Source of the DNA: Stutzerimonas stutzeri
Lineage (GTDB): Bacteria > Pseudomonadota > Gammaproteobacteria > Pseudomonadales > Pseudomonadaceae
Length of the DNA stretch: 64,000 bases
Direction of reading: 5' to 3'
Assembly (NCBI RefSeq): GCF_024448955.1
Contig: NZ_JAMOIH010000002.1
Coordinates: 186,001-250,000 of the forward strand
Of this stretch, positions 56,758 through 64,000 are shown piece after piece; position 1 is the stretch's first letter, and every line of letters starts with the position of its first letter. The position numbers and the translations under genes are program-made. The notes below the pieces were generated by a model, which had not been told where the DNA came from, did no database searches, and saw only the letters and a program-made list of their open reading frames with translations.

Positions 56758-59427
56758 TCAGAGCCAGTGCGGATAACGGCTGAGCGAGCCGACGAGCTGG
56801 GTACCGGGAATGGGTTTGTCGAACAGGTAGCCTTGGCCGATATCGCAACGCTGGTGACGCAGAAACGCCAGTTGCTCGGTGGTCTCGATGCCTTCGGCGA
56901 CGACTTTCAGGTTGAGATTGCGGGCCATGGCGATCACGGCCGAGGTGATTTCGATATCGTCCTGGTTGCCCGGAATGTCCTTGATGAAACTTCGATCGAT
57001 CTTGATGACGTCGATGGGGAATTTTTTCAGGTAGCTCAACGATGAGTAGCCGGTGCCGAAGTCATCCATCGCCAGCGTGACGCCAAGTGCTTTCAGCCCG
57101 ATCAGCTGCTGGCGTGTCTCTTCGGTGGCTTCGAGCAGCAGACTTTCGGTCAGCTCAAGCTCCAGGCAGCCCGGGGGCAATTGCTCTTCGGAAAGAATGG
57201 CGGCAATCGAATCGACCAGATCGGGGTCGGAAAACTGTTTCGGTGAAAGGTTTATCGCCATCTGCGGCGCGCCGATGCCCAGCGCTGCGAGTTTTATCCC
57301 CATCCGGCACGCTTCGCGTGCGACCCACTTGCCAATCGGGATGATCAGTCCGGTTTCTTCGGCAACACTGATGAACTGATCCGGGCGGATCATGCCCTTT
57401 TCCGGGTGATTCCAGCGCAGCAGGGCTTCCAGCCCCTGCAGTCGCCCGGTCCGCAGGCAGAGCTTGGGTTGATAGAAAACCTCAAGCTCGTTCTGCGCCA
57501 ACGCGCGGCGCAAATTGTTTTCCACGAACAGCTTGTAGTTGGCCTCGGCATGCAGGGCTTCGGTGAATACCTGCACCTGATTCTTACCGTTGGCCTTGGC
57601 TTTGTGCAGGGCCTGGCCGGCGTGTTTCATCAAGGTTTCCGGATCGTGGCCGTGCAGCGGGGCACAGGCCAGACCCAGGGAGCCGCTGACACTGATCAGC
57701 TGCTTGTCGACGAACAGTGGCTTTTCCAGAATACGCAGCACCTGATTGGCCAGGTGCTGGCCTTCTTCGAGGTCCATGCCGTCGAGCAGGAGGGCGAATT
57801 CGTTACTGGCGAAGCGTGCCAGCACGCTATCGCGGCTCAGGCTATTACGCAGGCGTCGCGCGAGGCTGGCCAGCAGCTTATCGCCGGTCTGGTGGCCAAG
57901 GCTGTCATTGATGCGCTTGAAGTTGTCGATGTCCACCAGCAACAGACACAGCTGCGGCGTCTTGTCGTTGGCGAAGCGTTCTTCGATGCTGCGGATGAAG
58001 AACGGACGATTGCCGAGGCTGGTCAGGTTGTCGGTATAGGCCAGGCGTTCGATGTGTTGCTGCGCCAACTTACTATGAGTGATGTCTTCATAAATGCCGA
58101 TGTAGTGGGTCAGCTCGCCGTTTTCGCCATACACCTTGGAGATCGAGAGCTGGCCCCAGTACGGCTCGAGATCTTTGCGCCGGCTACGAAACTCGCCTTG
58201 CCAGCTGTTGCTTTTCGCCAGATTGGATGAGGTGTCGAAAAGCAGTTCGCCGAGATTTTCCAGCGCAGTCAATTCCGTGAGGCGACGTCCGCGGACCTCC
58301 TCGGCGGCGAATTGGGTGATGGCGGTGAAACTCGGATTGACGTAATCGACCACACCATTCTTGTCGACCAGGATGAAGGCGCTTGCGCTCTGTTCTACCG
58401 CCCGTTTGAACAGATGCAATGTATGGGTGGCGCTGAGCCTTTGCTGGTTGGCCAGCACCTGCGCGTACTGATCGGCCAGTTCGCCGACGAAAGCCACCTC
58501 ATCGGCATGCCAGTTGCGCGCATTGCCCGAATGCTCCAGACAGAGCACGCCAATGACCTCACCGCCGACCCGAATGGTCGCATCCAATATGGAAATGATA
58601 CTTCGTGGCCTGAAAAGGCTTTCGGTGAGTTCCCGGGTGCGGGGGTCTTCGTTGACGTTGGCTACGTCGAGGGCTCGACCGCTATGCAGTGCCTCCAGGT
58701 AGCGAGGGCAGGCAGCGATATCCAGCCTGGGTGGATGCTCGTAGCTGTCGTTGTCACGCCGATATATGGCAACGGCCTCGAGCTGGTCGCCGTTCAGGTG
58801 CCAGATCGCCGCCCGGGCGATCCCGTAGGCTTCGCTGGCGGCCTGGGTGATCAGCTGTGCCGCTTCGAGCTGGGGGTTGGCCGAGCTGTAGCGGTGCCGT
58901 GCCAAGCGCACGATCAAGCTCTGTTGCGCGCGTGAGCGAATCAAATGCTCGAGGTGCACGTCGGAGGTTTTCTGATAAAGGTCCGCCGAGAGCTTGAGCA
59001 TGGAGTCTTGCAGCTGCGGAGTCGCTTCAGCTGAACGGGGTTCGACGATCAGGTAGCCGCGTAGCAATTCCCGGCCATACTGTTGGCACGGTTCGCCGAT
59101 TTCCAGCAGTTCCAGCGAGCCGATCGCCGCATGCACGCAATAACGTATGGAGTAGTGACCTTGGGCGCTTAGCTGTGCCTGAACGACGTCATGCATGTGC
59201 AGGCGCGCCGCTGGTTCCATCAGGCTGGCGTACGGTGAGTCGATTAGCGAGCACAACTCGTGCGCCGGTTGGCCCAGGTGACGTTCGCAAGCGGGATCCA
59301 GATAGAGCAACGCCCAGCTGGACTCGTTCAAACGCTCGAAACGCAGCATCCCGAGCCTGGAAGGCACTGGCAACTGCGTCACAACCTCGGTCGCCAAACG
59401 GCTGGCGGCATCGGTATGTATTTTCAT
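56758..59427 (-). CDS. PAS-GAF-PAS-GGDEF(degenerate)-EAL protein, probable c-di-GMP phosphodiesterase
   Basis: An 889-residue soluble protein. An N-terminal PAS-like domain (about 20-130) and a GAF domain (170-325) come first. A PAS domain with PAC tail follows (340-450), then a GGDEF domain whose active site reads ASNEF (540-544) and so should not synthesise c-di-GMP. The EAL domain (about 632-885) keeps LEALLRW, the DDFGTGYSS loop and IKIDRSFI, and should be active. The degenerate GGDEF may bind GTP and stimulate the EAL domain, as known for some proteins. It is divergent from the secreted protein gene at 59538. Confidence 0.93.
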   Translation of the reverse strand: MKIHTDAASRLATEVVTQLPVPSRLGMLRFERLNESSWALLYLDPACERHLGQPAHELCSLIDSPYASLMEPAARLHMHDVVQAQLSAQGHYSIRYCVHAAIGSLELLEIGEPCQQYGRELLRGYLIVEPRSAEATPQLQDSMLKLSADLYQKTSDVHLEHLIRSRAQQSLIVRLARHRYSSANPQLEAAQLITQAASEAYGIARAAIWHLNGDQLEAVAIYRRDNDSYEHPPRLDIAACPRYLEALHSGRALDVANVNEDPRTRELTESLFRPRSIISILDATIRVGGEVIGVLCLEHSGNARNWHADEVAFVGELADQYAQVLANQQRLSATHTLHLFKRAVEQSASAFILVDKNGVVDYVNPSFTAITQFAAEEVRGRRLTELTALENLGELLFDTSSNLAKSNSWQGEFRSRRKDLEPYWGQLSISKVYGENGELTHYIGIYEDITHSKLAQQHIERLAYTDNLTSLGNRPFFIRSIEERFANDKTPQLCLLLVDIDNFKRINDSLGHQTGDKLLASLARRLRNSLSRDSVLARFASNEFALLLDGMDLEEGQHLANQVLRILEKPLFVDKQLISVSGSLGLACAPLHGHDPETLMKHAGQALHKAKANGKNQVQVFTEALHAEANYKLFVENNLRRALAQNELEVFYQPKLCLRTGRLQGLEALLRWNHPEKGMIRPDQFISVAEETGLIIPIGKWVAREACRMGIKLAALGIGAPQMAINLSPKQFSDPDLVDSIAAILSEEQLPPGCLELELTESLLLEATEETRQQLIGLKALGVTLAMDDFGTGYSSLSYLKKFPIDVIKIDRSFIKDIPGNQDDIEITSAVIAMARNLNLKVVAEGIETTEQLAFLRHQRCDIGQGYLFDKPIPGTQLVGSLSRYPHWL

Positions 59428-59537
59428 CGAGCGGTTTGCTTCCAGTATGCTGCGGGAGCCGCTTCGCTAGCCGTTGTTGACGGCCTTTTGCGGTAGGGCG
59501 ATGGCTAAATAATATTAAATTACGGCAAGGGTGCATC

Positions 59538-60065
59538 ATGCGACAGGGACTGACAAGTCGGCTTTCGAAGTTACTGCTGATCTCACTTTTTCTGACTACC
59601 TGCGTATCGCTGCAAGCTGATGAATCACCCGCCTTGAGCTCGGATGAATCGGCCAATTACCTGGCCGGGCTGAAGGCGCTCTATCTTACCTCGGATGAGC
59701 GAAAAGCCCTGCTTGCGCATAGCAATGCCTTGCTGGAAACCCACGGGCTAAAGGCCGCGTATCAGGTCGGGCAGGCAAATCCACATGATCTGGCCTATCG
59801 CCTGAGCGTGGGCGCGCCGGGTGAATTGCGCATCCGCGAAGAGCGGCGAGATGCGTCCGGCAACATTGCCGTGCGCAACAGCAGCTTTTCGGTGTTCGGA
59901 ATGGACCCCTATTTACGCTATCAATGCCCGCCACAGGGGATCGTTTGCGTCTTTACCAGCCCGGCCGATGGTGACCCCTGGTTGACCATACTGCGTGATC
60001 CCGCCGGGGCTGAAGAGCTGGCAAAAGCCTTATCGTTCCTGTTCCGCAATCTGCAGAAAGGATAG
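59538..60065 (+). CDS. Secreted protein of unknown function
   Basis: A 175-residue protein with a Sec signal peptide (KLLLISLFLTTCVSLQA, cleavage near residue 27). The mature part has an alpha-helical opening (NYLAGLKALYLTSDERKALLA), then a beta-rich region ending in two cysteines (YQCPPQGIVCVF) that could form a disulfide, and a helical tail. I recognise no family. It sits alone between the EAL protein and aceF, with the aceF terminator after it. The clear signal peptide and ribosome binding site (AAGGGTG) support it as real. Confidence 0.7.
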   Translation: MRQGLTSRLSKLLLISLFLTTCVSLQADESPALSSDESANYLAGLKALYLTSDERKALLAHSNALLETHGLKAAYQVGQANPHDLAYRLSVGAPGELRIREERRDASGNIAVRNSSFSVFGMDPYLRYQCPPQGIVCVFTSPADGDPWLTILRDPAGAEELAKALSFLFRNLQKG

Positions 60066-60089
60066 GGGCCGTCAAAGCCGCAGTAGAAA

Positions 60090-60115
60090 CAAAAAGCCCC
60101 AAGCTTTCGGGGCTT
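60090..60115 (-). terminator. Terminator of aceEF (possibly bidirectional)
   Basis: AAGCCCC and GGGGCTT arms around an 8-base loop. On the minus strand the stem is followed by TTTTTG, fitting termination of aceF about 67 bases after its stop; it may also stop the convergent gene. Confidence 0.75.
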
Positions 60116-60181
60116 GAGGCTTCGGCGCTGAGCTTGAAGGAACGGCCCCACCGGATGGCAGGGCTGTTCCGACTCAAACGA

Positions 60182-62179
60182 TCACAACAGCATCGTGCGG
60201 ATGTCCGCCAGCAGCTCGGACAGGCGCTTGGTGAAGCGCGCCGCCGCGGCACCGTTGATCACGCGGTGATCATAGGACAGCGACAGCGGCAGCATTAGCC
60301 GCGGCTGGAACGCACTGCCGTCCCATACTGGCTGCATGGTCGCCTTGCTGACCCCAAGGATCGCCACTTCCGGCGCATTGACGATCGGCGTGAAGCCGGT
60401 ACCGCCAATGTGACCGAGACTGGAAATGGTGAAGCAGGCGCCTTGCATGGCGTCCGGCGGCAGCTTCTTGTTGCGCGCCTTTTCGGCCAGCTCCGCCGCT
60501 TCGCCTGCCAGCTGCAGCAGGCTCTTTTGATCGACGTTGCGGATCACCGGGACCATCAAGCCGTCCGGCGTATCGACGGCGAAGCCGACATGCACGTACT
60601 TCTTGCGGATCACGGCCTTGCCGCTGGGGGCTAGCGAGGCATTGAATTCCGGCAGTTCCTTGAGCAGATGCGCGCAGGCCTTGAGCAGCAACGGCAGCAC
60701 GGTCAGCTTGACGCCGGCCTTTTCTGCGATCGCCTTCTGCGCGACGCGGAAGGCCTCCAGCTCGGTGATATCGGCCGACTCGAACTGAGTCACGTGCGGC
60801 ACGTTGAGCCAACTGCGGTGCAGGTTGGCGGCGCCGACCTGCATCAGGCGGGTCATGGCCACTTCCTCGATTTCACCGAAGCGGCTGAAATCGATGGTCG
60901 GGATCGGCGGGATGCCCGCGCCGCCCGTAGTGCCTTCTGCCGGTGCCTGCTTGGCCTTGCTCATCATGTTCTTGACGTAGGCCTGGACGTCTTCCTTGAG
61001 AATCCGTCCCTTCGGCCCGGTGCCCTGAACATCGGCCAACTCGACACCGAATTCGCGCGCGGTCATGCGCACCGCAGGACCGGCGTGCACCTTGGTGCCT
61101 GCCTTGCTTGGCCCGCTTACCACGGGTGGCGCCAATGCGGCCGCCTTGGCTTCCGGCACACCCTGCTTGTTCGGCGCGACAGCCTGCTGTTGCGGTGCCG
61201 CTTCCTCGCGTTTGGCCTCGGGTTTCTTCGCCGGCGCGGCGCCTTTCACTTTCAGTGTCAGGATCAGATCCCCGGTCTTGGCTTCGTCGCCGACCTTGAT
61301 CGACAGCGACTCCACGATACCGGCCTTGGGCGCCGGGATTTCCATGCTGGCCTTGTCAGACTCGAGCGTGATCAGCGATTGATCCGCTTCGACGCTGTCA
61401 CCGGCTTTCACCATGACTTCGATGACGTTGGCGGCGCCGCTGGAACCGATGTCCGGGATGCGGACTTCTTCCACGGATTCGCCAGCGAGTTCTTCGGCGG
61501 CCTGTTCGGTAGGCTGCGCCTTGGGCTCGCTCTGCTTGCTGCTTGCCGCTGCAGCGTCGGCAGCCGCCAGCTTGCTTGGCGCTGCGCCCTTGAGGATCAG
61601 GATCAGATCGCCAGTGCCGACTTCGTCGCCCACCTTGACCGAAATGCTCTCGACAACGCCTGCTGCCGGAGACGGAATCTCCATGCTGGCCTTGTCGGAT
61701 TCGAGCGTGATCAGCGCTTGCTCGGCCTCGATGGTATCGCCGGGCTTGACCGAGATTTCGATCACGCTGGCTTTGCCCGAGGAGCCGATGTCCGGCACCT
61801 TGATTTCCTGGGATTCGCCTTCGCCTTCGCCGGCCGGGGCTGAAGCATTTACGTCACCCGGCGGTGTCGGTGCTTCAGTCTCGTCGGCCGGGCCACCACT
61901 GGCGGCGCCGGCAGGCTCTGCGGCCTTTTCAGTCGGAGCTGCAGCTTCTTCGCTTTCCAGCTCCAGCAGCTCGTCGCCTTCCTTCAGCCGATCACCCATC
62001 TTGACCTTCAGGCTCTTCACCACGCCTGCCTTGGGCGCGGGAATTTCCATGCTGGCCTTGTCGGATTCGAGCGTCAGGATGCTCTGGTCGGCTTCGATAC
62101 GGTCGCCGACCTTGACGAACAACTCGATTACTTCACCCTCACCGCTGCCGATGTCGGGTACGCGTATGGTTTCACTCAC
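60182..62179 (-). CDS. aceF: Pyruvate dehydrogenase E2 (dihydrolipoyl acetyltransferase)
   Basis: A 665-residue E2 core. Three lipoyl domains each carry the lipoylated lysine in LESDKASMEIP (near residues 40, 160 and 275), separated by long Ala/Pro/Glu linkers. They are followed by a peripheral-subunit-binding domain (TAREFGVELADVQGTGPKGR) and a catalytic domain with the terminal LSYDHRVINGAAAARF. The GTG at 62179 is chosen because AGGAGA lies 7 bases upstream and SETIRVPDIG is the family start. It transfers acetyl groups to CoA. It follows aceE by 27 bases (stop to start). Confidence 0.96.
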   Translation of the reverse strand: MSETIRVPDIGSGEGEVIELFVKVGDRIEADQSILTLESDKASMEIPAPKAGVVKSLKVKMGDRLKEGDELLELESEEAAAPTEKAAEPAGAASGGPADETEAPTPPGDVNASAPAGEGEGESQEIKVPDIGSSGKASVIEISVKPGDTIEAEQALITLESDKASMEIPSPAAGVVESISVKVGDEVGTGDLILILKGAAPSKLAAADAAAASSKQSEPKAQPTEQAAEELAGESVEEVRIPDIGSSGAANVIEVMVKAGDSVEADQSLITLESDKASMEIPAPKAGIVESLSIKVGDEAKTGDLILTLKVKGAAPAKKPEAKREEAAPQQQAVAPNKQGVPEAKAAALAPPVVSGPSKAGTKVHAGPAVRMTAREFGVELADVQGTGPKGRILKEDVQAYVKNMMSKAKQAPAEGTTGGAGIPPIPTIDFSRFGEIEEVAMTRLMQVGAANLHRSWLNVPHVTQFESADITELEAFRVAQKAIAEKAGVKLTVLPLLLKACAHLLKELPEFNASLAPSGKAVIRKKYVHVGFAVDTPDGLMVPVIRNVDQKSLLQLAGEAAELAEKARNKKLPPDAMQGACFTISSLGHIGGTGFTPIVNAPEVAILGVSKATMQPVWDGSAFQPRLMLPLSLSYDHRVINGAAAARFTKRLSELLADIRTMLL

Positions 62180-62206
62180 AATAGGTTCTCCTGTGCGCAC
62201 GCAGCA

Positions 62207-64000
62207 TCAGCAATCCAGCGGATTGCGCTTATCGGGGTCGATACCGAACTCGATGATGGCCTCGGCCACGACCTTGCGTTCGATGGCGCCGCGATCAGCG
62301 AGTGCCTTGAGTGCGGCGAGAGCAACCCAGCGGCGATCCACTTCAAAGAAGTCGCGCAGCTTGGCGCGCGAATCGCTGCGACCGAAGCCGTCGGTGCCCA
62401 GCACCTCGTACTCGCGCGATGGCACCCACTGACGGATCTGGTCGGCGAACAGCTTCATGTAGTCGGTGGAGGCGATCACCGGACCTTCGCGACCTTCCAA
62501 ACACTGCTCGACGTAGCTCTTGCGCGGTTCCTCGGTCGGATGCAGGCGATTCCAGCGGTCGACTGCCAGGCCTTCGCGGCGCAGTTCGTTGAAGCTGGTG
62601 ACGCTCCAGACATCGGCGCCCACGCCCATCTTCGCCAGCATGTCCACCGCGGCGCGTACTTCGCGCAGGATGGTGCCGCAGCCCAGCAGCTGCACGCGAT
62701 GCTTGAAGTCGCCCTTGGCTTCCTCGAGCAGGTACATGCCTTTGATGATGCCGTCCTCTACACCCTGCGGCATAGCCGGCTGCTGGTAGTTCTCGTTCAT
62801 CACAGTGATGTAGTAGTAGACGCTTTCCTGCATCTCCATCATCTGATGCATGCCGTGATGCATGATCACTGCCAGCTCGTAGCCGTAGGTGGGGTCGTAG
62901 CTGCGGCAGTTGGGGATGGTGCTGGCGAGGATGTGGCTGTGGCCGTCCTCGTGCTGCAGGCCTTCGCCGTTGAGCGTGGTACGCCCGGAAGTGCCGCCCA
63001 GCAGGAAGCCGCGGGTCTGAGCATCACCGGCCGCCCAGGCCAAGTCGCCGATACGCTGGAAGCCGAACATCGAATAGAAGATGTACACCGGCAGCATCGG
63101 CTGGTTGTAGTTGCTGTAGGCGGTACCGGCAGCCATGAACGAGGAGAACGCGCCGGCTTCGTTGAGGCCTTCCTGCAGGATCTGGCCGTCACGCTCTTCG
63201 CGGTAGTACATCACCTGGTCGCGGTCGACCGGCTCGTACAGCTGCCCGACCGGGGAGTAGATGCCGAGCTGGCGGAACATGCCTTCCATGCCGAAGGTAC
63301 GCGCTTCGTCGGCAAGGATCGGCACGATGCGCTTGCCCAGATCCTTGTCCTTGACCAGCTGCGAAAGGATTCGACCGAACGCCATGGTGGTGGAGATTTC
63401 GCGTTCACCGGAGCCGTCGAGTACGGCCTTGAGTGTTTCCAGCGGAGGCGTCGGAATGCTGAAGCTCTTCGGCCGGCGCTGCGGCAGATGACCACCGAGC
63501 TTTTCGCGGCACTTGCGCAGATAGCGCATTTCCGCGCTGTCTTCGGCCGGACGGTAGAACGGCAGCTCTTCGAGTTGCGAGTCGTTGACTGGAATGTCGA
63601 AGCGGTCGCGGAACATCTTCAGGCTGTCGATATCGACTTTCTTGGTGTTGTGGGCGATGTTCTTCGCCTCACCGGCACCGGTGCCGTAACCCTTGATGGT
63701 CTTGGCCAGGATGACCGTCGGCTGGCCCTTGTGGTTGACCGCCTGGTGGTAGGCCGCATAGACCTTGTAGGGGTCGTGGCCACCGCGGTTGAGCTTCCAG
63801 ACTTCCTCGTCGGACATCTTCTCGACGCGCTTGAGCAGCTCCGGATCGGCACCGAAGAAGTGCTTGCGCACGTAGGCGCCGTCCTTTGCCTTGTAGTTCT
63901 GGTACTCGCCGTCGATCGCCTCGTCCATGCGGCGCTGCATGCGACCGTCTTCGTCGGCGGCGAACAGCGGATCCCACAGGCGGCCCCAGACCACCTTGTT
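62207..64000 (-). CDS. aceE: Pyruvate dehydrogenase E1 (3' part, 598 codons)
   Basis: The C-terminal two thirds of the homodimeric E1 enzyme; the N-terminus lies beyond the window. Visible blocks include GGHDPYKVYAAYHQAVNHKG, QPTVILAKTIKGYGTGAG, ADEARTFGMEGMFRQLGIYS (pyrimidine-binding region), GRTTLNGEGLQHEDGHS and STDYMKLFADQIRQWVP, all typical of gammaproteobacterial AceE. It decarboxylates pyruvate with thiamine diphosphate and acetylates the lipoyl groups of AceF, encoded directly downstream. The frame is open to the window end with no disruption. Confidence 0.96.
   Translation of the reverse strand, partial: NKVVWGRLWDPLFAADEDGRMQRRMDEAIDGEYQNYKAKDGAYVRKHFFGADPELLKRVEKMSDEEVWKLNRGGHDPYKVYAAYHQAVNHKGQPTVILAKTIKGYGTGAGEAKNIAHNTKKVDIDSLKMFRDRFDIPVNDSQLEELPFYRPAEDSAEMRYLRKCREKLGGHLPQRRPKSFSIPTPPLETLKAVLDGSGEREISTTMAFGRILSQLVKDKDLGKRIVPILADEARTFGMEGMFRQLGIYSPVGQLYEPVDRDQVMYYREERDGQILQEGLNEAGAFSSFMAAGTAYSNYNQPMLPVYIFYSMFGFQRIGDLAWAAGDAQTRGFLLGGTSGRTTLNGEGLQHEDGHSHILASTIPNCRSYDPTYGYELAVIMHHGMHQMMEMQESVYYYITVMNENYQQPAMPQGVEDGIIKGMYLLEEAKGDFKHRVQLLGCGTILREVRAAVDMLAKMGVGADVWSVTSFNELRREGLAVDRWNRLHPTEEPRKSYVEQCLEGREGPVIASTDYMKLFADQIRQWVPSREYEVLGTDGFGRSDSRAKLRDFFEVDRRWVALAALKALADRGAIERKVVAEAIIEFGIDPDKRNPLDC

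Overview
The window looks like about 64 kb of chromosome from a high-GC gammaproteobacterium of the Pseudomonas lineage, most likely the stutzeri group (Stutzerimonas). This is an inference from gene content: a bioBFHCD cluster followed by a small protein and paired acyl-CoA dehydrogenases as in Pseudomonas, a Gac/Rsm-type small RNA, a zeaxanthin-glucoside carotenoid cluster, and dense (p)ppGpp-independent signalling genes typical of pseudomonads. No rRNA, tRNA, CRISPR array or transposase was recognised.

Layout. 1-8.0 kb: rarD (cut by the window edge), a glucose-dehydrogenase-like SDR overlapping a trehalase, an nfeD-slipin-LEA2 lipoprotein operon on the minus strand, a metallo-beta-lactamase-fold hydrolase and two small membrane proteins. 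8.4-14.5 kb: a four-gene signalling operon (CHASE3/GAF hybrid kinase with three receiver domains, CheR, receiver-less CheB, receiver-first kinase). 14.5-24.4 kb: a minus-strand orphan type VI secretion island: sigma-54-type promoter, hcp, vgrG, a 1089-residue membrane-active candidate effector, a membrane candidate immunity gene, then a degenerate array of displaced toxin tips and immunity genes, ending abruptly in the 3' stub of a HAD phosphatase gene. 24.6-33.3 kb: selO, a large MscK-type mechanosensitive channel, a K+/H+ antiporter and an acyl-CoA dehydrogenase. 33.4-40.9 kb: carotenoid cluster crtE <-> fni-crtX-crtY-crtI-crtB -> <- crtZ. 41.0-45.0 kb: nitronate monooxygenase, rlmJ, srkA, comF. 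45.0-49.6 kb: bioB-bioF-bioH-bioC-bioD behind a BirA-type operator. 49.7-55.6 kb: a small flagellar-axial-like protein, two acyl-CoA dehydrogenases and a diguanylate cyclase. 55.7-56.0 kb: a GacA-box-driven Rsm-type sRNA. 56.0-60.1 kb: msrA, a PAS/GAF/degenerate-GGDEF/EAL protein and a secreted unknown. 60.2-64.0 kb: aceF and the 3' part of aceE.

The most unusual region is 14.6-18.2 kb. A 261-residue protein aligns by eye to the last roughly 225 residues of the upstream T6SS effector, including a hydrophobic helix and a shared GPFG motif, and is followed by a frameshifted relative of the effector's candidate immunity gene. A second, more decayed tip/immunity remnant follows. This reads as a fossil record of toxin-tip replacement, comparable in logic to Rhs and CDI orphan modules but in a VasX-like, non-Rhs effector. 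The second notable item is the Rsm-type sRNA, recognised from a perfect TGTAAG-N6-CTTACA box, seven GGA motifs and a strong terminator.
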